Part shown: piece by piece, positions 37,623 to 45,664 of the stretch
How positions within the stretch are numbered: the stretch's first letter is position 1
Layout of the letters: each line of letters starts with the position of its first letter
Source: Paractinoplanes pyxinae
GTDB lineage: Bacteria; Actinomycetota; Actinomycetes; Mycobacteriales; Micromonosporaceae
DNA: 64,000 nucleotides
Reading direction: 5' to 3'
Assembly (NCBI RefSeq): GCF_026626335.1
Contig: NZ_JAPNTZ010000022.1
Span: 124,001-188,000, forward strand
Made by a program: the position numbers and the translations under genes
Notes under the pieces: generated by a model
What the model was told of the DNA's origin: nothing
Seen by the model: the letters and a program-made list of their open reading frames with translations, nothing else
Databases searched by the model: none

Positions 37623-38659
37623 GGCCGGCGGGGGTGGCGGGGCGAGTGCTGTTGACCGGGGCGCTGCTGCTCGGCGGCTGCTCGGCTGATGACTCGGCCG
37701 CCACTCCGGCCGGCGGCGGATCGGAGACGTCGGAAGCGAGGCAGGGCGTGACCTTCACGAATCCCGTGTTCAGCGACAACTTCCCGGATCCCGGGGCCCT
37801 GCTCGTCGGGGCCACCTGGTACGCGTACGGGACCAATGGCCCGACCGGCAACGTGCCGGTCCTGACCTCCAGCGATCTGGTGAACTGGAAGCCGGCGGGC
37901 GACGTGCTGCCCGAAGTCGGCAAGTGGGCCGAGCCCGGCAACACGTGGGCGCCCGAGGTCATCACCGGCCCGGATGACACGTACCTGCTGTATTACACGG
38001 CCCGGTCGACCGCGACCAACCGTCAGTGCATCGGCGTCGCCTCGGCGACCAAGCCGGAGGGCCCGTTCGTCGACGAGTCCGACCAACCGCTCATCTGTCA
38101 GGCCGGCGAGGGTGGGTCGATCGACGCCAGCCCGTTCACCGACGAGAACGGCGACCGCTGGCTCTACTGGAAGAACGACGGCAACGCGATCGGGCAGCCG
38201 ACCTACCTGTACGGGTCACGTCTCAGCGCCGACGGCCGGTCACTCACCGGGGAGCCGAAGCAACTGCTGGTCAACGACGCCGGCTGGGAGGCTCACGTCA
38301 TCGAGGCGCCGCAGATGGTGCGCCACGACGGGAAGCTCTACCTGTTCTATTCGGCCAACGCCTTCGACAAGGAGGAGTACGCCCTGGGCTACGCGACCTG
38401 CGAGAGCCCGCTCGGCCCGTGCGTCAAGGCGGCCGAGAACCCGATCCTGCACACGTCACCGGCCGCGTCCGGCCCGGGGCACGGCTTCCTGGTCACCACC
38501 CCGGCCGGCGAGTCGTGGCTGCTTTACCACGCCTGGCCACCCAGCGCGGTCGGCAGCGTCGCACCCGGCCGGCAGCTGTGGCTCGACCGGGTCGACTGGG
38601 TGGACGGGCGGCCCGTGGTGAAGGGGCCGACCGTCGAGGCGCAACCGGCGCCGCGCTAG
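37619..38659 (+). CDS. GH43 family lipoprotein glycosidase
   Basis: 346 residues from GTG 37619, which overlaps the preceding TGA (GTGA); in-frame codons further upstream would bury the export signal. Lipobox LLLGGC with Cys21, so tethered outside the membrane. GH43 propeller: FPDPGALLVGATWYAYGT, TWAPEVITGPDDTYLLYYTA, IDASPFTDENGDRWLYWKND, and HVIEAPQMVRHDGKLYLFYS with the acid Glu in IEAP. Last gene of the arabinan operon; its stop overlaps the stop of the convergent small gene. Confidence 0.92.
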   Translation: MRPAGVAGRVLLTGALLLGGCSADDSAATPAGGGSETSEARQGVTFTNPVFSDNFPDPGALLVGATWYAYGTNGPTGNVPVLTSSDLVNWKPAGDVLPEVGKWAEPGNTWAPEVITGPDDTYLLYYTARSTATNRQCIGVASATKPEGPFVDESDQPLICQAGEGGSIDASPFTDENGDRWLYWKNDGNAIGQPTYLYGSRLSADGRSLTGEPKQLLVNDAGWEAHVIEAPQMVRHDGKLYLFYSANAFDKEEYALGYATCESPLGPCVKAAENPILHTSPAASGPGHGFLVTTPAGESWLLYHAWPPSAVGSVAPGRQLWLDRVDWVDGRPVVKGPTVEAQPAPR

Positions 38660-38865
38660 GACTTGTCCTCGTCGTCGCGCTCGGTGGCCTCCTCGATGGC
38701 CCCGGTGATCGCGCCCGTGAGGTCGCCGGCGGGCACCGCGATGCTCTCGCCGTAGCCCTCCTCGGTGCCCCGCTCGGGCTCGGGCGCGGTCGCGCCGCCG
38801 GCGAAGCCGAACTCGTTGGGCTCGTCGTGTTCCTGCTCACGGCCCTCGTTCTGTGAAGTCGTCAT
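38656..38865 (-). CDS. Small acidic hypothetical protein
   Basis: 69 residues from ATG 38865, very acidic (EQEHDEPNEF, EEATERDDED) with a short hydrophobic stretch AGDLTGAITGAIEEA. No family recognised. It sits 29 bases downstream of galK on the same strand and may be the last gene of the gal operon. Genuine coding is likely because its end fits exactly against the convergent stop. Confidence 0.6.
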   Translation of the reverse strand: MTTSQNEGREQEHDEPNEFGFAGGATAPEPERGTEEGYGESIAVPAGDLTGAITGAIEEATERDDEDKS

Positions 38866-38894
38866 GCCCAGCGGATTACCCGGTGGGCCTGACG

Positions 38895-40034
38895 TTAAAG
38901 CCGCTCCGCGCCCGGGCCGGCTGTGACGGTCCAGGCAGTCGGGGGTGTGAAACCTTCCTTGGCGTACGCCTCTTCGACCGCGGCGGTGACCTCGGCCGCC
39001 TTGTCCGCGTCGATCAGGGCCAGAACGCAGCCACCGAAGCCGCCGCCGGTCATCCGGGCGCCGTACGCCCCGACCCGCAGGGCGGTCTCGACGGCGATGT
39101 CGACCTGGGGCACGGTGATCTCGAAGTCGTCGCGCATCGAGACGTGCGAGGCGGTCAGCAGCGGGCCGATCTCGCGCACCTGACCGGCGTGCAGCAGCTT
39201 CACCGTGGCCAGCACCCGGTCGTCCTCGGTGACGATGTGCCGCACGCGGCGGCGCATGACCTCGTCGTCGAGGCGCGCCAGGGCGTCGTCCAGCTGGTCG
39301 CCGGTGATGTCGCGCAGGGCGCGCACGCCGAGCAGACGGGCCGCCTCCTCGCACGACTTGCGGCGGGCGCCGTACTCGCCGTCGACGTGCTGGTGCGGGG
39401 CGTTGCTGTTGATCACCAGGATGGCCAGGCCGGCCGCGGCCAGGTCGAACGGGATCTGCTCGACCTCGTACGACCGGCAGTCGAGGAACAGCGCCCGGCC
39501 CTCCTGACAGCGGATGGAGGCGGACTGGTCGAGGATGCCGGTGGGCGCGCCGACGTACACGTTCTCGGCCCGCTGGGCGATCGCCGGGCGCTTCTCGAGC
39601 GGCACGTCGAGGCGGCCGAGATCGATCAGGGCGGTCAGCACCGACGACTCGAGCGCGGCCGAGGACGACAGCCCGGAGCCGAGCGGCACCTCGGAGGCGA
39701 TGGCGATGCGCGCGCCGGGCACCTCGTGACCGGCGTCCTGCAGCGCCCAGACCACCCCGGCCACGTACGCGGCCCAGCCGGTGACCTCGCCCGGCTCGGT
39801 GCGCCCGAAGCTGACCGGCTCGTCCTCGAACGTCGAGCAGACGGTCCACTCGCCGGCCGGGGCCGGGCCGACCGCGGCGATAGTGCGCTGGGGCAGGGCG
39901 AACGGGAGCACGAAGCCCTCGTTGTAGTCGGTGTGCTCGCCGATCAGGTTGACCCGGCCGGGCGCGGCCCACAGGCCGGCCGGCTCGGCGCCGTAGCTCT
40001 TGCGGAACCGCTCGGCGGCGTCGTCGGCGATCAT
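38895..40034 (-). CDS. galK: Galactokinase
   Basis: 379 residues. Phosphorylates galactose to galactose-1-phosphate. GHMP signatures: the galactokinase motif GRVNLIGEHTDYNEGFVLP near residue 28, PLGSGLSSSAALESS as ATP loop, and the third motif MTGGGFGGCVLAL. ATG 40034 overlaps the galE stop (ATGA). No galT is present here, so the uridylyltransferase must be elsewhere or replaced. Confidence 0.97.
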   Translation of the reverse strand: MIADDAAERFRKSYGAEPAGLWAAPGRVNLIGEHTDYNEGFVLPFALPQRTIAAVGPAPAGEWTVCSTFEDEPVSFGRTEPGEVTGWAAYVAGVVWALQDAGHEVPGARIAIASEVPLGSGLSSSAALESSVLTALIDLGRLDVPLEKRPAIAQRAENVYVGAPTGILDQSASIRCQEGRALFLDCRSYEVEQIPFDLAAAGLAILVINSNAPHQHVDGEYGARRKSCEEAARLLGVRALRDITGDQLDDALARLDDEVMRRRVRHIVTEDDRVLATVKLLHAGQVREIGPLLTASHVSMRDDFEITVPQVDIAVETALRVGAYGARMTGGGFGGCVLALIDADKAAEVTAAVEEAYAKEGFTPPTAWTVTAGPGAERL

Positions 40035-41005
40035 GCGACGTGCTTGCGGTAGAAGGTCCAGGCGTCGCCGATCATCGCCTGCAGCGTGTTCTTCTCGGGC
40101 ACCCAGCCGAGCTCTTCGCGGGCCCGCTCGGACGAGGCGACCAGGGTGGCCGGGTCGCCCTCGCGGCGGGGCGCGATCTCGACCGGCAGCTCGGCGCCGG
40201 TGACCTCGCGGGCCACCTCGGCGACCTGCTTGTTCGAGAAGCCGTTGCCGTTGCCCAGGTTGTAGATGCGGTGCTCGCCCGCGGTGGCCGCGTCGAGCGC
40301 CAGCAGGTGGGCCCGGGCCAGGTCGTGGACGTGGATGTAGTCGCGCACGCACGTGCCGTCGACGGTGGGGTAGTCGTCGCCGAACAGCTGCAGCTTCTCG
40401 CGCTTGCCCGCGGCCACCTGCAGGGCGATCGGGATGAGGTGGGTCTCGGGGTTGTGCCGCTCGCCGATCTCGTGCTCGCCCGAGATGTAGGCTCCCGCGA
40501 CGTTGAAGTAGCGCAGCGAGACCGCGGCCAGGTTGTGCGCGAACGCCTCGGAGGTGAGCGCGTGGTCGAAGGTGAGCTTGGTCGCCCCGTACGTGTTGGT
40601 GGGGGCCTTGACCGCGGACTCGGTGATCGGCAGTTCGACCGGGTTGCCGTAGACGGCGGCCGTGGAGGAGAAGATGAACCGCGGCACCCCGGCGGCGCGC
40701 ACCGCGTCCAGCAGGGCCAGCGACTTCACCACGTTGTCGTGCCAGTACAGCTCGGGCTTGACCATCGACTCGCCCGCCGCGATCAGGCCCGCGAAGTGCA
40801 GCACCGCGTCGAAGCCGGAGCCGGGCGTCAGCACCTGGGCGGCGTCACGGATGTCGGCCTCGACGAACGTGGCGTCCGGTGCGACGGCCTCGCGGAAGCC
40901 GGTGACCAGGCTGTCGAGGACGGTGACCTCGTGACCGGCGTCCAGCAGGAGCCGGCTGGTGACGCTGCCGACGTAGCCGGCGCCCCCCGTGACGAGCAGT
41001 TTCAC
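40031..41005 (-). CDS. galE: UDP-glucose 4-epimerase
   Basis: 324 residues. Interconverts UDP-galactose and UDP-glucose; extended SDR fold with NAD-binding TGGAGYVGS, FSSTAAVYG, catalytic YGATK (YxxxK), and RYFNVAGA. GTG start 41005 preceded by GGAAGGG. First gene of galE-galK. Supplies UDP-Gal also for surface polymers. Confidence 0.96.
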   Translation of the reverse strand: MKLLVTGGAGYVGSVTSRLLLDAGHEVTVLDSLVTGFREAVAPDATFVEADIRDAAQVLTPGSGFDAVLHFAGLIAAGESMVKPELYWHDNVVKSLALLDAVRAAGVPRFIFSSTAAVYGNPVELPITESAVKAPTNTYGATKLTFDHALTSEAFAHNLAAVSLRYFNVAGAYISGEHEIGERHNPETHLIPIALQVAAGKREKLQLFGDDYPTVDGTCVRDYIHVHDLARAHLLALDAATAGEHRIYNLGNGNGFSNKQVAEVAREVTGAELPVEIAPRREGDPATLVASSERAREELGWVPEKNTLQAMIGDAWTFYRKHVA

Positions 41006-41034
41006 GGCGATACCCTTCCGCAGATTAGGCCTTC

Positions 41035-41064
41035 ATAGTTCCACCAACTTCGCTCAAAAGTCAA
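41035..41064 (-). promoter_or_regulatory. Candidate galE promoter
   Basis: On the minus strand TTGACT (41064-41059), 18-base spacer, AACTAT (41040-41035), about 30 bases before the galE start in a locally AT-rich stretch. The -35 is good; the -10 is weak. Confidence 0.4.
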
Positions 41065-41174
41065 CATCTTCAAACATTGCAGCTCGGCCCCGTCAGGGTC
41101 GGTTTCAGGGCGGTGGGCGGGGTGGTCGGACGGCAGTACGGGTGGTTCGCTGAGCGCTGCGCGAGGCTGACACA

Positions 41175-42206
41175 ATGGTCGTCATGTCCGATGTCGCCCG
41201 CCGTCCCCGCGTGCTTTCCGGCATTCAGCCGACCGCCGATTCGTTCCACCTCGGCAACTACCTCGGCGCCGTGCGCAACTGGGTGGCGATGCAGGAGACG
41301 CACGACGCCTACTACTGCGTCGTCGACCTGCACGCGATCACCATGGGGCACGACCCGGCGGCGCTGCGCCAGCGCACCCGCGTCTCGGCCGCCCAGCTGC
41401 TGGCCCTCGGGCTCGACCCCGAGCGGTGCACGCTGTTCGTCCAGTCCCACGTGCCCGAGCACGCGCAGCTGGGCTGGGTGCTGAGCTGCATCACCGGCTT
41501 CGGCGAGGCCGGCCGCATGGTGCAGTTCAAGGACAAGTCGGCCAAGGCGGCCGACACGACGACGGTCGGCCTGTTCACCTACCCGATCCTGCAGGCGGCC
41601 GACATCCTGCTCTACCAGGCCGACCAGGTGCCCGTGGGTGAGGACCAGCGCCAGCACCTCGAGCTCACCCGCGACCTGGCCCAGCGCTACAACACCCGCT
41701 TCGGCCGGACGTTCACGATCCCCGCGCCCTACATCCTCAAGGACACGGCCAAGATCACCGACCTGCAGGACCCGACGGCCAAGATGTCGAAGTCGGCCTC
41801 CTCGCCCAACGGCATCATCGAGCTGCTGGAAGACCCGGCCCGCTCGGCCAAGAAGATCAAGTCGGCGGTGACCGACACCGGCCGCGAGATCCTCTACGAC
41901 GAGGAGAACAAGCCCGGCGTGAGCAACCTGCTCACCATCTACGCCGCGCTGACCATGCGGACCATAGACGAACTGCTCGAGCAGTACGAGGGCCGCGGCT
42001 ACGGCGACCTGAAGAAAGACCTGGCCGAGGTCGTGGTCGACTTCGTCAAGCCGATCCAGGAGCGCACCCGCGCGTACCTGGAGGACCCCGACCACCTCGA
42101 CAAGGTGCTGGCCATCGGGGCCGAGAAGGCCCGTGCCGTCGCCTCGGTGACGCTGGCCCAGGCCTACCAGAACATCGGGTTCCTCAGCCCGGCTCGCGGT
42201 GCTTAA
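41175..42206 (+). CDS. trpS: Tryptophanyl-tRNA synthetase
   Basis: 343 residues. Class I synthetase with HLGN (25-28) as the HIGH-equivalent, KMSKS (about 203-207), GIQPTADSFHLGNYLGA and VPVGEDQRQHLELTRD, all typical of TrpRS. ATG 41175 or 41184 may be used; neither has a strong ribosome binding site. Followed with 8-bp overlap by the 2H phosphoesterase gene. Confidence 0.96.
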   Translation: MVVMSDVARRPRVLSGIQPTADSFHLGNYLGAVRNWVAMQETHDAYYCVVDLHAITMGHDPAALRQRTRVSAAQLLALGLDPERCTLFVQSHVPEHAQLGWVLSCITGFGEAGRMVQFKDKSAKAADTTTVGLFTYPILQAADILLYQADQVPVGEDQRQHLELTRDLAQRYNTRFGRTFTIPAPYILKDTAKITDLQDPTAKMSKSASSPNGIIELLEDPARSAKKIKSAVTDTGREILYDEENKPGVSNLLTIYAALTMRTIDELLEQYEGRGYGDLKKDLAEVVVDFVKPIQERTRAYLEDPDHLDKVLAIGAEKARAVASVTLAQAYQNIGFLSPARGA

Positions 42207-42756
42207 CCCTCTGACGACGCGAATAGGCGTCGCGATCGACATCCCCGGACCCTGGGGTGAACAGCTCACCCAGCGCCGGGCCGCCGCCGGTGACCCGCAG
42301 GCGGCGTACACCCCCGCCCACGTGACGCTGCTCGGCCCGACCGAGGTGCCGACCGAGGCGCTGCCGCGCATCGAGAAAGACCTCGCCGCCATCGCCGCCG
42401 CGCAGGCTCCGTTCACCATCCACCTGCGCGGCACGGGCACGTTCCGGCCGGTCACCGAGGTCGTCTTCGTGACGCTGGCGGCCGGCATCAGCGAGTGCGA
42501 GCTGCTGGCCGAGGCGATCGTGAGCTGCGACGACGTGGAGCGGGCGTCCTGGTTCCCGTACCACCCGCACGTGACGATCGCCCAGGACGTGCCGCCCGAG
42601 GCGCTGGACGCCGCGTTCGACGACCTGGCCGGGTTCTCGGCGAAGTTCCACGTGCCCGCGTTCACGCTGTTCTCGCACGGTGGCGAGGGCCCGTGGCGAC
42701 GCCGGCGCGACTATCCACTCGGCTCTTCGCTCGGCTCTTCGCTCGGCGGGGCGTGA
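42199..42756 (+). CDS. 2'-5' RNA ligase-like 2H phosphoesterase
   Basis: 185 residues. Two HxT motifs define the 2H superfamily active site: HVTLLGP at 41-47 and HVTIAQ starting about 124. Probably acts on cyclic phosphate or 2'-5' linkages in RNA or nucleotides; the substrate is unknown. GTG start overlaps the end of trpS. The C-terminus ends in tandem LGSS repeats from a 12-bp direct repeat (about 42718-42743), probably dispensable. Confidence 0.85.
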   Translation: MLNPLTTRIGVAIDIPGPWGEQLTQRRAAAGDPQAAYTPAHVTLLGPTEVPTEALPRIEKDLAAIAAAQAPFTIHLRGTGTFRPVTEVVFVTLAAGISECELLAEAIVSCDDVERASWFPYHPHVTIAQDVPPEALDAAFDDLAGFSAKFHVPAFTLFSHGGEGPWRRRRDYPLGSSLGSSLGGA

Positions 42757-42775
42757 CTTCGGTTACCGTCGGCGC

Positions 42776-43687
42776 GTGAATCCGATCGATCGGGCGTACG
42801 ACGCGGCCGAGGCGCGCATCATGTGGCTGCGCCACCGGTCCAAGTACTTCGATCATCTGAGCCGCGCCGTCGTGCGCTACATCGACGTGCAGGGCGGCCG
42901 GCTGGCCGCCGCGATCGCCTACTACGGCTTCTTCGCCGTGTTCGCGCTGCTGCTCATCGGCTACTCGATCTTCGGCATCCTGCTCAAGAACAACACCGAC
43001 CTGTTCGACATCGTGGCCGACTTCCTGCGGCTCAACCTGCCCTTCCTCGACGTGCCGGCCATCCTCGCCAGCGGCCGCACGGTCGGGATCGTGGGCATCG
43101 TCGGCCTGACCTTCACCGGCATCGCCTGGGTCGAGGCCATCCGCTCCTCGCAGCGGCTGATCTGGCAGCTCAACGAGCAGCCCGGCTACATCGGGGTGCG
43201 CCAGCTGCTCGACCTGCTGGTGCTGCTGGGCGTCCTGCTGCTGCTGGCGATGTCCCAGCTCGCCGTGTACGGGCTCAATCTGCTGCTCGACTGGATGGCG
43301 CACGGGATCGTCCGCTCGTCGGCCGGTCTGCTGCTGACCGTGGCGGTCAACATGATCCTGGCCGCGGCGCTGCTGGCCGCCGTGCCCCGCCTGCGGATGA
43401 CCGTGCGCCGCATGGTTCCACCGGTGCTTCAGGTCGGCATCGGCATCACGCTGCTCAACACGGTGGGCAAGTCGTTCGTCGACCTGGTCCAGCGCAACCC
43501 CGCCTACGGTCTGGTCGGTTCGGCCGTCGGCGTGCTGGTCTACCTGTACGTTTTCAATCAGCTGCTGCTGTTCGGAGCCGCCTGGGCGGCCACCAGCCCG
43601 CACGGTCGCGTGGTGGACCTGTCAGCTGACGATAAAACTGTCCCCGTGGGGCAAAACACCTGGATTCGGCACACCGGCCCGGAATGA
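42776..43687 (+). CDS. YihY/BrkB-like membrane protein
   Basis: 303 residues from GTG 42776, six predicted helices. The N-terminal part (QGGRLAAAIAYYGFFAVFALLLIGYSIFG) and the late GLVGSAVGVLVYLYVFNQLLLFGAAW are characteristic of the YihY family (older name ribonuclease BN, a misannotation). Role uncertain, possibly a transporter. Commonly follows trpS in actinobacteria. Confidence 0.88.
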   Translation: MNPIDRAYDAAEARIMWLRHRSKYFDHLSRAVVRYIDVQGGRLAAAIAYYGFFAVFALLLIGYSIFGILLKNNTDLFDIVADFLRLNLPFLDVPAILASGRTVGIVGIVGLTFTGIAWVEAIRSSQRLIWQLNEQPGYIGVRQLLDLLVLLGVLLLLAMSQLAVYGLNLLLDWMAHGIVRSSAGLLLTVAVNMILAAALLAAVPRLRMTVRRMVPPVLQVGIGITLLNTVGKSFVDLVQRNPAYGLVGSAVGVLVYLYVFNQLLLFGAAWAATSPHGRVVDLSADDKTVPVGQNTWIRHTGPE

Positions 43688-43694
43688 TGAGCCC

Positions 43695-44084
43695 GTGGGC
43701 ACACTCGTGACGTTGGATCTGCCGGCCGATTCGCCGGTGGCCGACCTTCCCTGGGTCATCACGATCGGATCGCTGGGCGACGAGGAGGACTGGGAGCCGG
43801 TGGTCTGCGGGCCCTACGAACGCGCCCATGCCTTAGCCCTAGCCCAGGCCGTTGTGGCCGACGAACAGCTGATGGCCGTGGTCGAGCCGCTGTTGCCCCG
43901 CCCCGACGCCGAAGCCATCCGTGACGAGATCGACCTGGCCCGGGCTGCCCTCGACGAACCCACGGCCGAGGACACCGAGACCGACGACGAGTACGAGACC
44001 AGGCGCGTACGCCCGGGCCGCCCACCCACCGAGGCCGAGGTGCGCGAGGGCTGGGCCCGGATCGCCGCCAAGCTGGCCGGCTGA
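43695..44084 (+). CDS. Hypothetical acidic protein
   Basis: 129 residues from a GTG start, 8 bases after the YihY gene, so likely co-transcribed. Acidic, with a short N-terminal beta region, a helical middle and a charged tail (TAEDTETDDEYETRRVRPGRPPTEAEVREGWARIAAKLAG). Not recognised as a named family; no membrane segment or signal. Confidence 0.7.
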   Translation: MGTLVTLDLPADSPVADLPWVITIGSLGDEEDWEPVVCGPYERAHALALAQAVVADEQLMAVVEPLLPRPDAEAIRDEIDLARAALDEPTAEDTETDDEYETRRVRPGRPPTEAEVREGWARIAAKLAG

Positions 44085-44105
44085 GGAACCGCGGCCGACG
44101 AAATA

Positions 44106-44133
44106 CGGGCGTGCCCCGAGAGGAGCACGCCCG
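44106..44133. terminator. Bidirectional terminator between convergent genes
   Basis: Perfect 9-bp stem CGGGCGTGC/GCACGCCCG with a 10-base loop, lying between the stops at 44084 (plus) and 44155 (minus). Confidence 0.7.
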
Positions 44134-44154
44134 CACGTCGACATTCAACGGCGC

Positions 44155-44475
44155 TTACTGGATGTTGATGCCGCCGTACTCGTAGGTGTCGCCCGCCTTG
44201 GGGCAGTACGCGTACGAGGGGCTGCGGCTCGCCACGGTCTTCCACGAGCCGACCGCGGAGACCAGGATGCCCCCCGGCCCGCTGTTGTGGCACGTGATGC
44301 GGGCGCGGAAGTTGCCGCTTCCCCCGTTGCAGATGGCCACGATCGAGTTGGCGGTGTACCGCGCCCAGCTGCAGTTGGTCGGCGTGGCCATCGCCGGGCT
44401 GCTCGTCAGACCCACGACACCTGAGGTCGCGGCGGTCACGGTGAGGGCCATGGCGGCCAGTTTCCTACGCATCAT
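44155..44475 (-). CDS. Small secreted four-cysteine protein A
   Basis: 106 residues from ATG 44475 (second ATG at 44472), with a GGGGGA ribosome binding site. Signal peptide RRKLAAMALTV...SSPAMATP, then a mature domain of about 75 residues with four cysteines in the pattern NC-, ICNGGSG, RITCHNSG, YAYCPKAG. It is a paralogue of the gene just upstream (44484-44816), sharing cysteine spacing and the GSW motif. Extracellular, probably two disulfides. Function unknown. Confidence 0.8.
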   Translation of the reverse strand: MMRRKLAAMALTVTAATSGVVGLTSSPAMATPTNCSWARYTANSIVAICNGGSGNFRARITCHNSGPGGILVSAVGSWKTVASRSPSYAYCPKAGDTYEYGGINIQ

Positions 44476-44483
44476 GTCCCCCG

Positions 44484-44816
44484 TCAGCTCAGCTCGATCG
44501 AGTCGGTGTAGTACGTCATGTTCGCGCCGTCCCACTTGGGGCAGTACGCCGTGGAGTACGCCCCGCTACCGACCTTCTGCCACGAGCCGTAACCGCTCTT
44601 GTAGTAGGTCTTGCCGCTGATCGTGATCTTGCACTGGATCCGGGCCATGTAGCTGCCCGTGCCCGACGAGCAGTACGCGATCGACGCACCGGCCGAAGCC
44701 CGGCCGTGGGTGCAGTTCTGCGGCGTCGCCAGCGCCGGGCCGGCGGTGGCGATCACGCCGGCGCCGGTCAGGGCCAGGGCTGAGACAGCCAGGCCGGCGG
44801 CTCTCCTGATATTCAT
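44484..44816 (-). CDS. Small secreted four-cysteine protein B
   Basis: 110 residues from ATG 44816. Signal peptide RRAAGLAVSALALTG...GPALATP, mature domain with four cysteines: QNCTHGR, AYCSSGTG, ARIQCKIT, TAYCPKWDG, and GSWQKV aligning to GSWKTV in protein A. The two genes are 8 bases apart, so one transcript and a recent-to-old tandem duplication. No enzyme motif. Could be a matrix, toxin-like or inhibitor protein; I do not assign one. Confidence 0.8.
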   Translation of the reverse strand: MNIRRAAGLAVSALALTGAGVIATAGPALATPQNCTHGRASAGASIAYCSSGTGSYMARIQCKITISGKTYYKSGYGSWQKVGSGAYSTAYCPKWDGANMTYYTDSIELS

Positions 44817-44982
44817 GTTGTCCCCGTTTCTCCGTGTCACCGAGCGGGATCACCCGGTAACCGATCGAGGCATGAACATATCTGGATCATTAACGAGGAG
44901 GCAACCTCTGTAAACGAGGGCCGTTCTCGTGTATAGGCCGCGATATCCGGCCATGAAACTCCAGTGTGGACTATGCGGCCAG

Positions 44983-45567
44983 TCAGCGGTTGAGCAGGTT
45001 TCGGGCCCCGCGCAGGAAGCCGTCGCGGTCCGGTGTCCCGATCAGCAGGCGCTGCAGGGCGTAGCCGGGGATGAGGGCGTAATAGGCGCCGGTGACATCG
45101 TCGATGTCGGCCTCGGGCGACAGTTCGCCGCTCTCGACGGCCTGCGCGACGAGCACTCGTACGCCCGCCCGCAACGCCGTGTAGCGCTCGTGCACGATGG
45201 CCTTGATCGTCGGGTCGACAGTGGACTCCGCCCAGATCTGAAGCGCGATGGGCAACGCGCCGTCCGGGCCGAGCTGCTCATCGATGACGTCGAGCAGTAC
45301 CGACAGCGACTCGAGCAGCGGGAGCCGCCGGCCGGCCAGCTCGTCGATCCGCTGGCTGATGCCGCTCACCACTCCCTCGGCGATGGCGGCGATGATCTCG
45401 TCTTTCGACTTGAAGTAGCGGTAGACGGCGCCCACCGACAGGCCGGCCTCTTTGATGAGGTCCTGCATCGACGTGTTGTGCAGCCCCTTGCGCAGGAAGC
45501 AGGCGCGGGCCGCGGTGAGGATCTGCTCCCGGCGGGCGATCAGGTGGTCTTCGGATACGCGTGGCAC
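44983..45567 (-). CDS. TetR family transcriptional regulator
   Basis: 194 residues from GTG 45567. HTH: ARREQILTAARACFLRKGLHNTSMQDLIKEAGLSVGAVYRYFKSKDEII. The C-terminal domain (IWAESTVDPTIKAIV) resembles BetI-like ligand domains. Divergent from a membrane protein gene with two copies of a shared operator between them, so it probably represses itself and that gene. Confidence 0.93.
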   Translation of the reverse strand: MPRVSEDHLIARREQILTAARACFLRKGLHNTSMQDLIKEAGLSVGAVYRYFKSKDEIIAAIAEGVVSGISQRIDELAGRRLPLLESLSVLLDVIDEQLGPDGALPIALQIWAESTVDPTIKAIVHERYTALRAGVRVLVAQAVESGELSPEADIDDVTGAYYALIPGYALQRLLIGTPDRDGFLRGARNLLNR

Positions 45568-45581
45568 GCCCCACAGTGTAA

Positions 45582-45595
45582 AACGAACGCTCGTT
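45582..45595. promoter_or_regulatory. TetR operator, copy 1
   Basis: AACGA-ACGC-TCGTT inverted repeat 15 bp from the TetR gene start. Matches copy 2 except at one position when that is read on the other strand. TTGACA (45597-45602) follows immediately and may be a -35 for the divergent gene. Confidence 0.7.
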
Positions 45596-45638
45596 CTTGA
45601 CACCTCCCCTCGAGTGGAGGACTCTGAGCGTATAAGAG

Positions 45639-45652
45639 AACGAGCATTCGTT
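45639..45652. promoter_or_regulatory. TetR operator, copy 2
   Basis: AACGA-GCAT-TCGTT, 12 bp before the membrane-protein ATG and overlapping the region between TATAAG (45631-45636) and the ribosome binding site AGGAG. Same palindrome as copy 1. Confidence 0.7.
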
Positions 45653-45664
45653 TTAGGAGTTGTC

